A DNA stretch of 64,000 nt from Panonychus citri (GCF_014898815.1 NW_026515522.1:248001-312000); one strand, 5' to 3'. Positions 25,401 to 40,799 are shown, numbered from the stretch's first letter. Numbers and translations are program-made. The notes: generated by a model from the letters alone, not told the origin.

Positions 25401-28400
25401 GTTATTATATCCAGTAAGTGATAACAATGTTGTAATTGAGTAGAGTCTCTCATTTTGTTACAAGTTTCAAATTTAATCCAAGGGATCATGATGAATTCAT
25501 GAGTGTGTGTAAACAGTTAGTTGTCACATTCACCAAGCTGATCAAGTTGAAATGTTTGCACAATCATTGTTTGGTATAATATTCATCAACATGATGAAAG
25601 ATTAAATCATGAACTTGAATTTAAATTAACTAGCAAGTTAATTAACAATTTTACTTGCCATGAAAGAGTCAGAGAGAGAGAGAGAGATGCAAATTTTTCA
25701 TGGATCTGAATGCTAACAATTAAAGTCTCCCTCTCTCTTTCTCTCGCTTCTCCCACTCACTGACTTGAGTTAATTGTAAACAATTGATATTTTCCTTCAA
25801 GGATTGCATTTGAATGTGATGCTATCGATGAAGAAAACATCAAGGTGAAGATGATGACAAAATAAAAGTATGAATATCAGAATAAAGTTTATTATAAGGT
25901 CTCCTAAAATGGATGTATACCATTGATTGACAGTTATTCTGATTATTTACACAGGCAAAGGAATAATTTAATGTCAGAATATATGAAAAAGTTAGAAAAT
26001 GAGTTATTTATCATCATCTTCTACTATCTTGTTGTTGCATAATTTTTGCCTCCATGTGAATGTTTCCAAAAACAAAAACTCATCTCATGTGCTCATAGAG
26101 TTAAAGTTTTACTTCATTATGAACATGATTGAGGTTCCAAAAAAATATCTGATAATATGCAAAATACATGGTATAGTTGAAGAGATAAAATTCATATAAC
26201 CATAATGATATTTGACATTTTCATTGAATCTGTAATTTAGATTCACCCTGTTCATTTTAGTTGATAAAGTAGCTGATCTGAGTGTAGAAATTTTCATCTA
26301 ATGAACTTTTTCTTCCACCAGAATCTTCCAAATTCAAGCAGAATAATAATAATAAGTTAGTCAGATGAATCTCATGGTATTTAGTATAATATATCTGATA
26401 TTTAGTGAAGATTTACTTGAAATATTCACCATGAAAATCATGAGAAATTCAATGTCACTACAATGAAATCTTCATTCTGATTGCTGATGTATTGATCATA
26501 ATATAAGCATATGCAAAGTCATCGCAATTTCCAGTGGATGCTAAAAGTTTAGCAATTCATGTTAAAATGTTTGATGAACAGATTACAATCCATTTGCATT
26601 GGATTCCAAATTCAACCTCAAGTGTTTTATATTTTCATTTCCATGTACAAGTATTTATGGCTTGATAATATTCAGATAATATTATTGATATAATACTACT
26701 CAAGAATCAAGGTCTTTCTGGATGATTCTAACTCGATATCGATGAATGAAATCAAGGTAAAAAGATGAGCAGAGGAGGAAAGTTTATTTTGTTTTCTGAT
26801 TCTTTCAGTTTTTCTCTAAACTCGTAATGGAAAATTGTTCAATCTCAAAATACGGAAAAAAGAAAAACTGATCTGTGAGAAAAGGTTTTATTAGGTGATT
26901 CTGATTATGATGATCATTAACATGATATGATTGTAGTAATAATATTTGCATAACAATTGAATAATTTGTGAGTGTTTTTTATTTCCACTGTATTGAAGGT
27001 GTTCACCTTTCAAAGGAGCTGAATTTTATTCATTCAAATATATCACTTTCTTGTTGTATGCAATTTACAGAATGATCATGAATGTATAATGTTGATGAAT
27101 TCATATGAAATTTGATTGTTTTTATTCTTGATGGTTGATTATTTGACCTTTTACGATTAAATCATGATTACTGATTGGGTGATTTTCCTTTCAATGTTGA
27201 TGATGAAAATCATGTCCTTTGGGAATTTGAATCATCAATGAACTTTTTTCTCTCTCTCTCTTTCTTTCTTCATTTTCTTTGACCAGTGTTTATCTTTAAC
27301 TATTATTTTTGTTGACAATAGCTCAACATTATTTTCTTCATGGTGATGAGCCAAATTCTGATGAGAAACCAAGTCCAATTTTGATTGTTGTCCATTCGAT
27401 AGATTAACATCCAATCAAGATGAACTTCCATCAATCAAAGTGCAAACAAAAGGTGATGGAGGTGCATCAAAAACAGAACATTGAACAGAGTAAAAAAAGA
27501 GACCAAAAAGAATAATCAAAAATGAGAAGAGAGAGAGAAAAAAACTTGATAGAAATTTAGTGAATTATCAAACGAGGAGAATAAGAAAAATTCGCCAAAA
27601 AAAAGACAACCTGAATTCACTCGAGGGAATGATGATAGAAAAAAAAAATGCTAAGTTGGTCAGTCACCACACATACGAACAGATAATGTCCAGTATCATT
27701 AATGAGGTAAAGGGAAGACCATCACTGAGCGAAAAGTATTACAAAGGTATTGAAGGGCAAGGGAAAAGTGATTGAGTGGGAGAAGGAACAAAAAAGTTAC
27801 CAGCATTGTTGCTATGATGGTGATGGTTATGAGGATGTGATGAGATGAGAATTGATGTTGATAAAGTTGCATGTTTGTAGATTACCTGAGAGTGTCAACA
27901 ACAAATCTCATCAGAATACCTGTAATAATATTCTGACGATGACACATAAAGATGAAAGAAAATAAGATGAGAAAAGTGATAGAATTTCCTATTTCAAGTT
28001 TTTCTATTACATCATCAAAACCCCCAGCAGAATTTGAGATTAGATTAACACACATATTCACACTTTCGGTGACAATAAAAAAAACGATGATGAGAAAATG
28101 ATGAAGAGAAAAAAAGATGGAATTCTCTCTTTCTCTCTCACTTTCTTTTTCTTCTTCTTTTGAAATGTCCACTTTAAATTGTCATCTACATCTTGTTTGC
28201 ATCTTTTTCGTTAATCAGACAATTCTAGTCAAGAAAATGGCTCAATTCTCACAGAATTCATCTCATGAGTAAAATTCAACTTTAGCTGAGCAGAGAAAAC
28301 TTTTTACAAACAGAATTTCATTCTTACTCTCTTGATTCCATGAATTGAATACATAATGTTAACGTTTCTGATGCTATTCTGTAAATGATGAGCATCGAAA

Positions 28401-31289
28401 AGTAAATAATATCAAAATTTCTAACTTATTACAGAATAAAGTTCTTAAGGATGCTCGATTCTCCCTTGATTCCCTCAAAAGTAAACAAAGGAGAAAACAC
28501 TAAACAATGTGATCTCTTTTCATGATATAAACTCATGGAGGTGATGAAAAGACTATCAGAACTTTTCTTCAGAAAAAAGCATAAACAAGCTAAAGTGGTT
28601 TTTTCCTCATCTGATAAACTAATATAATGAAATGATGCTGTTCTGAGTATTGTCAGAATCGATTGAAACTACAATATGGGAGAGAGACTGACATTAAACT
28701 TTGAGTAAATTTCGCTTGTGACGAAATTTTTTTTATCGTTCTTCATGATTGTTTCCTAATGAAAAAGTGATTCAATTCTTTCTAGGAACTTTTTTTTACT
28801 GGGTATGCTGAGCAAATACATGTGAGCCCTTCAATCAAAATCAATGAGAAAATGAGAAAATGAGAAAAAATTAAGAAAAAAATAAATTGACTCATTTCAA
28901 TCTCCAAGTAACTGAATTGGTCAAACTAGTGAACATTCAACAATTGAGATAATTTACTTTCGATACACTTTTACTTGAGCATCGATACTTTAAGAATAAT
29001 ATAATCGTTAGGTTACTCAACAACTGAATTCAATATCATCCAATCAAATGAGATCGAAATGATGGAAATGCTATATTTTTTTCCTTCTCTCTCTCTCACT
29101 CTTTCTCTCTCGAAACAACAACAAAAAAGTTACGACTCTCATAAGAGCTATTAAAGCAAATATCGTATCATTAGATTGTAGTTTTTTTCTCCCTGTTATC
29201 ATCATGTTTCCTCATTATTATTATCATGAGCATCATCAAGAACATCAAGAACATCAATATCATCATTAGCTTTATCAGTTTCATCAGAATTATTTCATTT
29301 GACAGAATTTCTCTCTCCTTATCATCATAGATTCAATCTAATCTCGGACAGTGAGATTCATTGAAAATGATTACACTGATTGCAATTTATCATCATTATA
29401 TTTCTAGGGAAATATATATAATACTTGTGGATAATTGTATTTACTATTTATCAATCGTTAGTAATTGTTAAATCTCACACTGCTTATCATTAGATTATTA
29501 GGATGATCGTGATAGTTATCGAATGAGTTTTGAGAAAAGTTGATTCAATCACAATTTACTTTTACCAATAGAATCAAATTATTCTTTTATCAAGTTCGTT
29601 ATTGAAGCGATTCACATTTCTTATATTTAGATTTTCCGATCCGCTTTTCTTTTGTTTGATTTGTTGATGATCATAAAGTTAATTCCAATTCCGATAATAT
29701 TAATACAAATATTATTAGGATCAGGGAAAAAGTTTTCTTCTACTCCTCATCATTTTTGTCTTGCAAGTCTTGAGTTTTCAAAAAGTTATCTGATTAGTTG
29801 AGGATGAAAATTTCCCCTGATTTAACTGATAGTTTGTTAGCATCATAATCATTATTGTTTTCTCAGAAATGAAAATAGCCATTGGCTATTGGTTTTATTT
29901 TGAAGGTTAGATAAACAATGAAACATCATCATCATCATGGTAAGGAAAGAAAAAATTGAAACTGAAGCTCAGATGAATGGAAAATAATAATGAAAAAGTT
30001 TAACTTATCCTTCATCATCATGATGGGAATGATAAGCATGATTGGAACAATAATATTTTACTGAACTTTTATATACAATAAAAGTGAAAAAAAAACAAGA
30101 AAAATTTGCAATATCATCAATAGAATATTGAAAGAGAAAAATAAAAAACTTTTTCTTCTCGGTGAGTTACCAAAAATTCTGATAGTTATTTCACAATCAT
30201 GTGAATTGGAACTTTCTCGTCCTCTCTCTCTCTCTTCTTCTCTCTTTCTTTCTTTTCATCTTGAAAAGTCACTGATTGATGATCAGATTGAAATCAGTCC
30301 AGTTTTCAATGGTTTCAATTTTCACCCAAACTTTTATTTTATCCATGGTACTTATCGAGATTGATGAATAGTAATTCATCATTGACCGGTTTACCAACAT
30401 TATCTGGTATCCTAACCCAGGGTGGAGGTTGAAAGCTGATTAAATCAATGGATATAAACTCATAACGTATTCAGAGATCACCTTTAATAACGAGATGAAC
30501 AGTAAAACATATGAATCAACCAAAGAGCCAAAATATTTTATGAGGAAAAAAATTACACATCACAACTCATTTCATTTTTTTTACATAAGAAAAAAAAACT
30601 TTATCTTGATAATTTGATAATATTTCATTTTCTCCAAGCTAATATGGTGATAAACTTGATGAACGAAATTAACATTGTCGTAATCAAAATGCTTTCAACT
30701 CAGAATTTGACCAGATATACATTTAAGTGTTTATTGAATCACCTGTTTTTCCTGAATCATTGAAAAGATGTCTCAATTTTCGTAAGGCAATTAATGGCTC
30801 AATAGGAAAATGAATCACTTGCAGAATTTATCTAGCTAACATTTCACTCAATCTTCCTCTACCCATACCTTATCTTTTATCTTCCACCCACAAGAGAATA
30901 CAATTTACTTTTAATTACTTACGATACATTTTCATCTATTAACATTATCTTCCAGTTTCTTTATCCTCATCAGCTCTCAAACGAAACCAATTCTATAAGT
31001 TATCAGTAGATATTATTATTGTTATAATAGATTAGTTGAAATAATATACATGGATAATCTGTTTTCTTACCTCAATGAACTTTCATCTTCTTGTCTTCAT
31101 CTTTTGTTACGCTCGGACTCATCTCGACCCATTTAGCTTTTTCCTCTTCCATTCAGCAATAATATTTCGAATCACACTTTCTATCTCATTCATACGTTCT
31201 TCTTTATCTTTTCTAATGGAAAACATTTCCTTATTCTTCAGAGCTTACCAAAGTTCGAGGTGATCTTAAACTCTCTATTTGTATATCTC

Positions 31290-32030
31290 CTTTTCTATTC
31301 GCCCTTTGACTTGTAGGTTTTTCCATTTGTAAGAGTGTGAATTGGTAGGAACACTCAATTACCGAAATCTTTAAAGTGGGGCCAATCTCAAATCACAACA
31401 CAAATGAGCAATTAACGATTAATTAATGAAGATTAAATTTAATGTAGAGCAATACACAATAAGAACAAAGTAGCTTAAAGTATAAATATATTATATTAAT
31501 TGAAGAGATTTAGTTTAACAACAATGAAAATCAACTGGTTCACATAACTGACTGTCTTGTCTTAAACAAGCTTGTATTTTATACCCTTTTGATTAAGGTG
31601 ACATTTAATCAACCTTTGATTTTGTTGGTTGTTGATGATGATGTGAACTTAGGGGTGAGAGCAGCTTACCTTCCCTTACACATTAACAAAATACAGCCAA
31701 ATGAAATGAGTATGAGGGTAATTTTATATCATTTGCGCATCGAAAGCGATAAGAAAATCTTATCAATTTGAATGTACGTAAACGTGTTTGAACGTAAATT
31801 TGAATGTCTTGATTATCTAACTGTCGTTATCACCTTTGCTGCACGAATGATAAAAAAATTACCTTCAAACTCATTTCGTTTGGCTGTATAAAAGTAAAGT
31901 TCAATGTTTCCATCAAAATTTTTGAGAGTGTATATTGACTTCGGAACTGCTTCTTCGTCAGTATGACAGTTGATTAGTTTCAATTTCTATTAATAGGTTA
32001 AACTGTCCGTTTAACTGTATTCGTTATTTT
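31290..32030. other. Unassigned non-repetitive block, possibly part of an old mobile element
   Basis: The composition changes from simple-repeat DNA to mixed sequence. Two TATA-like strings are present: TATAAATATATT near 31,480 and TGTATAAAAGTAAAG near 31,886. A 60-codon + ORF (31,589-31,771) has no recognised domain. The look resembles a retroelement LTR, but I could not find paired LTR ends, a target duplication, a primer-binding site or reverse transcriptase. The call is therefore only that the block is atypical. Confidence 0.25.
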
Positions 32031-32546
32031 ATCAGAGAAACAGAATGAATGATTTCTTTTCATTTAATTTATTTCATTCAACTCTTTGATTCCTAGTCCT
32101 TGTTATTTACTTATTTTCTGATTGTAGATTATTTAATTCCTATCCCATATCAATCAAATCACAATAACATGAAAGAGAGAGAGAGAAAAGTTCATTCTGA
32201 TCAATTTGAAATCCATATTAGAATAGATTTTAAATTATCATTGCAAACACCATGGATAAAGAGATCTATCTTCTTGCCACTTGAGTTTGTACAAAACTAT
32301 CGAGGAAGAAAAGTTCTGAAAAAAAGTTTAGTTAAGAAAATTGAAATGCATCGAAAATGAATAAGATCGATAATTTTCTGATAACATTAATAGTTCGATA
32401 ATTTAAAATTCTATTGATTCTGTTTATCGTTGAATGTTGAGTGATGATCTTGGAAGATATTTTATCAATAGTGAGAAGCTTTTTTTTCTATTATCATCTA
32501 AATTCTTCTTGTTCAAGACAAGAGAGTAAAAGAAAATAGAGATAAA

Positions 32547-32550
<4 letters not shown>

Positions 32551-32613
<63 letters not shown>
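32551..32613. repeat. (GA)n microsatellite
   Basis: About 31 uninterrupted AG units. Confidence 0.95.
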
Positions 32614-32618
<5 letters not shown>

Positions 32619-34831
32619 GATGCCTATGATGATAGTAAAGAAGAAGAAGAATGATTATGCACAGAAAGAAAATTGGAGAAGAAAAAAAAAGTTCTATTAG
32701 AAAATTTAGTTTAGATGGAAAAGGAATAAAATGTGTTAGAAAGAGGATAAAGATTAGGAAGATAAAGAAGATACTCAAATAACCATTATCCAGACAAGTC
32801 CAGCAGAAAATTTGTTTTTCTCAACCCATTGACAATCGATTAAATTCTGATCTGTTACTGAACAAAATAGAGAGAGAAAGAGAAAAAGAAAAAGTTCTAG
32901 TGAGTTGATAGATATTCAAATGTATTCAGAATAAAAGTAACTGGAGACACATAGAAAAAAAGAGATACAAATGAATGATAAAAAGGAGAAATAAAAATTA
33001 GATGAAAATACTCTGGTGGTTTTGTCAATTATCGTTCATTCAAATGTCCAGAGAATTTTCATTTTCACTTATTCTGTCCAATAATAAGCTCAAATAGACT
33101 CTCATCTAATCAAGTAAAACTCAAAGGAATTCAATTCCCATGAAAAGGTTATCACAACAATTAATAGAAACAATTTACCAAATGAATTGGACATTTTAAA
33201 GTATCGATACAAGTTTCAATTAACATTTTCTATTCATTGTTATAACTTCACTTTGAAGCTGATCTTTGGACAAATATTGATTGATCCATGAAAATTGACC
33301 ATCACCATGCATGAATATTACATAAGAAGTGATAATGGATTAATTTTGAAAATTCATCTTATTATTTTATCTTATTAATCCAATCGATCAGATTTGATTA
33401 TATTGTCATGGAAATTAGTTTTCATTGGTAACTCCAAAAATCACTCCCACTTCAAGTTGGTCAGCAAAGTAATCATCTCTCCTCCTCTTCCTACTCCACC
33501 ACCTCCTCTTGTATCAATTGGAGATCACATAATCAATCTACCGGCTTTTTTCAACTTTCATCACTTCATGTGACCCTCTCTCTCTCTCTTCCTACTTCTC
33601 TCTCGGTGTGTCATGAATCAATGATGAAATTGAATGAATGATATCGTATAAATGATTTGCATTCCAAATTTTTCGATTCCTTCTCTTCCCAATTTCATTA
33701 AGCATTCTAAGTGCAAACGATGAGAATTTTATTCGTTTTTTTTATTCCACTCACCCCACCCTCTCTTCCATAGATCATCCCATTTCTTTTTCTTTCCTAT
33801 CATCATCATCATCATCATCATCATTTTCTGGTCTTCTCTCATTCTCACTTGTACCTTTTTTTCACCATAACAAAATCAATAATTCATTTCATTCAATCCA
33901 AATCTATTGCATGAAATTTTCATAGAAACATTTGAGTCTCCATGTAATACAGTCAGAATCATCGTTTCAGTTCATATTAATGATGTAGTTTCTTGTTCAT
34001 TGTATTTTTTTTAATAACTCACAAAGTATTTATTTCGAGTTGATTTTTTTCTCTTCTTGTTTTTCTGTCTGCTTCATGATGATCTGAATGGCTCCAAATA
34101 GACCAATCTAAATGATGGTGCATGTTGTCTATCTGTTTGTATCTAAATTTCACTCAATTGGGTGAATTGGATAAATTAATGAACTTTTCCTTTTCCTCTC
34201 TGGCTCTTTTCCTCCTTGGGTGTTCACATTAACACAGAGACTGATATATTCATGATAATTGTTTTCAATTTAATTGGATAACCAATTCTAGAAAATCATT
34301 AGAACTCAAGTTGTGATCACACATTCAGATAATGACGATAATGATTCTGAATTCAAGCTGAACTTTTTTTCCTCTCTCCTTCTCTCTGTATCTCTTCAAA
34401 TTCACCCATAATGATGATGATGTTAATGATGAAAATAAAAACATTGTATCTATCGCACTGAGTGTATATTGAATTATATATCAAGTAACATAATAATAAT
34501 GAGATAATATAATATAAATAAAAAAACAAATTAGCAAGGGTCACTTGAGATGTACATTGTCATTGGGATGAAGATGAGGAAATAGCAACATTGAATTGAT
34601 TTATGTATTATTAGTGTCTATTAGGATGATGAGGATGATAAAAAAGAGGAAGAAATTTGTGTGATAGAAAGAGAAATAGACAGAGAAAGAGATGAGAGGA
34701 TCATCATTGAGGTGTGATAAATAATTATTTAGCCAATTTTTATTCAAGTTAATTTGATTTAAGCTTAAGAGTTGGATGAGGAAGATAATCATGAAAGGAC
34801 ATGGAAGTGAATTCAGTAATTCATGATAATG

Positions 34832-34859
34832 CTCTCTCTCTCTCTCTCTCTCTCTCTCT
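34832..34859. repeat. (CT)n microsatellite
   Basis: About 14 CT units. Confidence 0.95.
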
Positions 34860-35574
34860 TCATTATCTTGCTTGTTCTTGTTGGTGTGATGATGATAATG
34901 CTGAAGATGGACAAGCTTGTTGAGTTTCAGTAAACATAATTAGGCTTGAGCTCTGAAAAACTTACTAATCAACCTCCTTAGAGATTTACATTGCCTAATT
35001 AAGCTAATGTTTAAAAATGATGCGGATGATGATTTGGAAAGTAAGAGTCTAGAGGATAATAATGAGGATGATGAGACTTTCATATTCTAATAATAATCAG
35101 CACCAGGGAGGAAAATTTCATTTTCCACCAACGATAATGTTTACCTTTGATTCACCCAAAATGAAACACTTTGAATTATTTGTAAGACTTTTTTTCCCAA
35201 TGTGAACCAATACAAATTTTGTAAACATAAAGTCACTTGTCAATCTCATTATCTGATCACCAATTAATATTAATCATTTGCAATTAACTTTATTGCCTTT
35301 CCATTAATTATGCAAGTTTATCTGAAGTAAAAAACGTAAACGGCAGCAATTAAAATTTGATTATGATTAAGTTTGCATTTGAAATGTTTCACTTTCATTA
35401 TCAATTGAAGTCAATCACTTTTAATCACAATCAAGTTAAATTTTCATCCAAAAACAGTTAACCATTTAATGTTTCAATCATTAACAGTTGAATTACTTTC
35501 AGATAATTAAAAGTAATCACAATTTTTACTCCAATAGTAATAATAACTTTCAATTTCTCGAGTAAACTTATTAA

Positions 35575-35660
<86 letters not shown>
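35575..35660. repeat. Interrupted (CT)n microsatellite
   Basis: About 85 bases of CT dimers with a few TTT, TT and TAT interruptions; it ends in CTATCTCTCTCGC. Confidence 0.93.
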
Positions 35661-38600
35661 GCTGATTAAATTTTCATCTTCTCACCATTAATATTAAATT
35701 CAGATTGATTATAATTGGTTAATTAATTTAATCATAACTTTTTCTCAAGTTAAATCATTTCCCGAAATGGTGATCAATTTTATGACTGGATAAGGATGGA
35801 AAGTGCATTTTGTAATCATCATGAAGATGAAAACTCAGTTGGATGAATGAACTTTTTTTCCCTTTCATCTTTCAATCCAATTTGATTACATGAAAAATAT
35901 AATATTCTTGTAAATATCATTAAACATTGTAATCTAATCCTTTTAATTATTTAGTTGAATGTATATTTTTAATTAGTTAGAGAAAAACTAAATATTATCA
36001 TCAGATGATTATTGTTAGATAATTTTAATTAATTGTATTAATTGAACTTTTTTTCTATTCTTCTTTATGAATTTCAATTAATTTACTTTTCCAATGGATT
36101 TAATAATAAACATAGATAATTAGATTCAGACATATTAATATTATCAATGGTGAGAGAAAGATTTTTGGTTAAACTTGAAATATTAATAATTACCAACCAT
36201 TGAGTAGCAATTTAAGTAATATATTTAAGTTTAAACAACTAATTAAATTGCAAACAATTAGCTTATTATTATTATCATATTATTGTTAATTGTTGTATTA
36301 CTTTTTTTTGGGTTTCCCTAAGGTTGTTACCTTGATTATGATAATAAAATTTGTTGGTGATAAATTACAGTTTAAATTATCTCAAGCAAATCAAAGTTAA
36401 TCACAATGCTGATCACACTGAATATTTATCATTTAGCTAAATTGAGAGACAGAATTAACTTTAATTATAATAATCAACAAGGTAGTAAAAAATAAGAAGA
36501 AAAAAAGTTATGATAAGTATTAAGCTTAATTGTTACGTTCAATTGTAACTGTATCATTATAATGATTGGACTGAAAAAAAGGGAAGTGATTAAAAGCTAA
36601 TCAATTTGTGTGTGTGCTAAGGTTAAATTGTTAACAATTAAAAATAAATGATTTGAAACTTGTTAATTATGTACAAATGAAGTTGATCTAAATCACGCAA
36701 TGGTAATTTAATCACATAATGTATTCAATAAACAGCAATCAAATAGTCAATTGATTGTCAAACTTTTCATGAAAATTTTCTCAATGAGACTTTACCTCTC
36801 CCTCTCCCTTGGTGTAAGATGATGTAGTGATAATGATGAGGGATGAAGATGATTATGGAGGATGTGTCAAGGTACATGACCATGATTTTAATTATGAGAG
36901 CGGTGATTAAATAGACTAAATTTTACAATTCAAATGCAAAAAAGCAATTTCAAAATAGGCCTTTTTATTTCTCGTTATTTTTTGTCTAATACATTCAATT
37001 TCATGTTACCTCAAGCACAAATGCATACAAATTATCATCACTCGACTCATTATCATCATGATTATTAGCTCATTGTTTTTTTTCTTAACAAGCTCGGTTT
37101 GGTTTGCATTGTTTATCATTATTATCATGATAATTGTATAACAATGAGCATCTACCACCACCATCACTACCACCTCCATCATAATCAGTTGTGTAAAAGC
37201 CTATGATTTGACAGTCAAACCAAGCGGAGTTTCAATTCAATTTGATTCAGTTTTTATGTTTTCCTTGTCAACTCACAAGCAAAGATAAACACACACACAT
37301 TGTAGTGAATAAATATAATGATAGACAAGTTGATGTAAAAAAATTAACGATAATAAATTAATTGTTTAAACTTTTCATCTCTCACTTGTAAATACCTATT
37401 TAGGCTAATTTCGAATCAGCTTTTGAAATTAAGAAATTGATTTTTAAACAATTGCACGACTACACATAACAATAGCAATTGTCATGCAACAATTGTCCTC
37501 GTATTAGTTATAACAATAAAATAGATGTAATAATATTTAAAAAGCAGTTTATGGTTTCAAATACTTTATTCAAGTAATTCATAGAACATGAAAAATGTAT
37601 GAATTTTATACACACATTGACGAGATAATAACTATTATCAAGGATAATCACGTTGACCTGGTATGATATTTGGTTTCCATCATCACCTTGCTAGAGACTA
37701 TGAATTAGCATCAACATTATAATATTAATAGTTACCACTTTGATTATTTGAAAATATTCAAATTAAACTTTTATTTACTCAGTGAATTGTTCACATTGAA
37801 AAAAGTTTTTAACGTAAGACCAACGCCATCTATTAGCAACCATACCGACGATGACAAGTTATTAATCTTACATCATATTATCAATCTATTTCAAATTCTG
37901 ATTATTCAATAAAAAACAATATAATCCCCATCATTTATCATAATAGTGATATTATAATCTTGTCTCTAATAGATTATCATTAAAAGAGAAAAAGATATCC
38001 AGATAGAAAATAACTCATTAGTCTTACATGTTTTCTCAAGATGATGCTGGTGATGATCAATCTAATGAAGATAAATATTATCATCTGAATATATATATAC
38101 ACTTTTTTGTGTTATTTCTTCTACATCATTAATAGAAAGTCATCATCATCAATTGGTTCCGATAGTATAAGCAAATTTACTTGCATCTAATGACCTTCAA
38201 CTGACCTTATTTATGGAGCATTTAGGTGATCATTTCTTGTTTATCTTCATCTCAGCTTGAGTATTGGCCTTTTGATTCCTTAGCATCATTACACTCAGAC
38301 TAAAATCTTATTATATAAAGCATTGAGATCATCATCATCAGAAAAATCTCTTGGGACAATTACTAACCAATTCGACTTCCTTATTCATTTTGCCTTGTTC
38401 ATTATTATCATGAAATTATCACTTCTTAAACATCGTATATTATACTAATAATAACTTTTACAATAATATGATTTTCTTGTCCACGGTCATTGAAATTATG
38501 AAAATAATAAAGTCACCGAAGATCTTATTCTAACACCCTGACCTGACTAGTGAGCATAAACAATTAAAGATTATGATTTAGTTGTAAATTCAAATAATCT

Positions 38601-39414
38601 TCCTGGTCTACCAAAGACTCGTCTTCATTTCTTCAAATCAGTGAAAACACTATTTGGAACCTGGATGTGTAAAAATTTACTTACTTTGATGATATTTAAA
38701 TTAGCGTGCACGGACTCTAAAGGAGAACCTGCATTTAAAACTGATTTTTGTCTCATGAGCTAATAAATTTTGAATAATTTTTCAAAAGAGAATAAAAAAC
38801 CAAATACGATGGTTTGTGTTAAAAATAAGTATCGATAATAGTTGTCGAGAAAATTGCGGAAAACTTTTGCAACTTACAAAGCCATTTTACGAAATTTTTA
38901 ATTTGAACTTAATATATACAGGGCGTAGCAACCAAATATCCCTACTTTTGACTCCTTATTGCTTGTAGGCCATGTTTCGGGCTGGATATTTTTCTTTGCA
39001 ATCCAAGTCAAAAAAATTCATTTACATATACTAACATGATTAATGCTTATTGTTCGCCTTCAGTAGATATATTAGCCTCATGATAAACTTACACCGTGAT
39101 CGACATGACGACGTGATGACGTGAACACGTTTAAATGTTACTACTTTTTTCTGGTTTTCACAATTAGTTGAAATTTGAAACCTAGATGAATCAAGCAATA
39201 TAAAGTCATTGAAATTACTTTTTTTAGGTGAAGAAGTTATCTACTTGACAATCCTTTTAAGGTAAAATTTGGTAATTTTCCGGATAGACGATAAAATTTG
39301 TTAGAAACTAGTTTTTTCAGTCAAGCTAGTCCAGGTTTTTTGCTCACTACATAAGCACAAAATGAGATATTAACAGTCATCAGTTCATCTCTCACCTTTG
39401 AGCAATTCTAATTT

Positions 39415-40489
39415 ATTGAAATAACCGATACTCCATACTCAACTGATGAAAAAGTTTTTTTCGTTCTGTGTTTCCATGAGACGAAGAATTTAGCTGAAGT
39501 TCAACGTCAATATTGTGCTCAGTTCAATCCATCTGTAAAACCAAGTAAAGTTACTATTAAACGTGTTTATGATAACTTTTTATCAAGTAGTTCGAATTTG
39601 CCTAATCTTCAAGGTAATGTTGGTCATCCAGCGACTAAAACAACGGAAGAATAAGTGTAAAAATTCAGGCGAGATAATCCTCAGATTTCTCTTTGACGAG
39701 CATCAGTTCAGTTGAAAATTCCTTATTCGAGCCTTCATTGGATAGTGACCAAGGAACCTTCTCTGAAACCGTATAGAATTCAAGTCCATCAATAGTTGAC
39801 TAGTGAGGCCAAATCAAAGCGGGTTGAATTCACAACTAATGTTCTAAGCTTAATTGATGATCTGAAGCTCGAAGTTGATAAAATCTGGTTCTCGGACGAA
39901 TGTCATTTTTGGTTACACAGATTTATGAATAAACAAAATTATCGCACCTGAGGAACAGAGAAGCCACATTTTGTCATCGAAAAGCCTCTTCATCCAAAGA
40001 AAAAAGTGTATGTATGGGAATAAACGCCGAATGTACTACCGATGCTTTCTTTTTCGATAAAACGGTAACATCTGGCGAATACAACAAACTGTTAAAAACT
40101 AAATTTTTGCCGTTCGCGTCGGATAAGGACATGATAAATGGTTAAACTTTCATGCAAGATGTAGCTAACTCCTAATCGAACCAGAGAATCGTTCGAAACC
40201 ATACATCCAGCCTTCGTGGGCTTTTGCATTGAACTTCCATAAACATTTTCAAGGGGCATCGACTGGCCACCCTATAGCCCAGACCTGAATCCATGTGATT
40301 TTTTTCTCTGGGGGTATCTTAAGGATCGTGTTCATCATATAAACGCAAAAACAATCCCAGAATTGGTTGAAGCTGTAAAGATGCGATACAAAAAATCAAG
40401 GATTCACCTAAGAATCCGTGATTTGCAACTTTGAGAAACGCCTTCGAGCTTTCATCCAAAAAGAAGGTAACCACTTTGAACTCATTTGA
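39415..40489 (+). pseudogene. Tc1/mariner-superfamily transposase, decayed
   Basis: The N-terminal helix-turn-helix part is readable from about 39,430 (STDEKVFFVLCFHETKNLAE, then KPSKVTIKRVYDNF) up to a stop near 39,652. A later part reads KPYRIQVHQ, then KIWFSDECHFWLHRFMNKQN around the first catalytic Asp (codon 39,895). A degraded FMQD motif carries the second Asp at about 40,158. WPPYSPDLNPCDFFLWGYLK holds the third acidic residue at 40,297-40,299. The C-terminus runs FEKRLRAFIQKEGNHFELI to a TGA at 40,487-40,489. Several stops and frameshifts intervene, so it is inactive. The order and spacing of motifs match a widespread arthropod transposase family of about 330-350 residues. The family is secure; the subfamily is not. 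Confidence 0.85.
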
Positions 40490-40799
40490 ATTCTGACAAT
40501 GTTATCTTTTCAATGGTGTAATGAAAATTTTAATCGAGGTTATAATAAAAAAGTTATTGTTGGTTTAAATTGATTTTCCTTAATCAACTGAATTATCACA
40601 AAAGTAGAAATTTACTTCTTCTCATTAACACACTGAAGATACACAATTTAAATATAATCGACACTTTTATTAATAAGTAAAAACTTCATCAAGTTACCAG
40701 TACAAAGAGTGTGACCAAAGTGTGTTGATTATTGTCAAGGTTTTCTTTTACTTTTTTGTGTATTTCTATTTATTAGAAGGCCAAGATATATTTTCTGAT

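Larger units (their letters stand above)
19009..31289. other. Gene-poor region with simple repeats
   Basis: About 12 kb without a supported gene. Besides the separately listed arrays it holds (GA)n at 19,291-19,311, (CT)n at 19,480-19,503, GA-rich tracts at 23,940-23,987 and 24,140-24,165, and many ATC/GAT runs. ORFs up to 98 codons (for example minus 24,194-24,490) are biased in composition and lack domains. Nothing resembling a tRNA or transposase was seen; one GGTTCGAACC-like string near 19,875 has no cloverleaf around it. Confidence 0.55.
32031..38915. other. Gene-poor region with simple repeats
   Basis: About 6.9 kb with no supported gene, only AT-rich and pyrimidine- or purine-biased DNA, (ATC)n near 33,800-33,823 and the arrays listed separately. 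Two-frame Ser/Leu ORFs at 32,424-32,778 on the minus strand are translations of the GA array. Confidence 0.55.

Noticed and set aside
32424..32778. Two overlapping minus-strand Ser/Leu-rich ORFs
   Set aside because: They are products of the (GA)n array at 32,551-32,613; two frames are open because the dinucleotide repeat has no stops.
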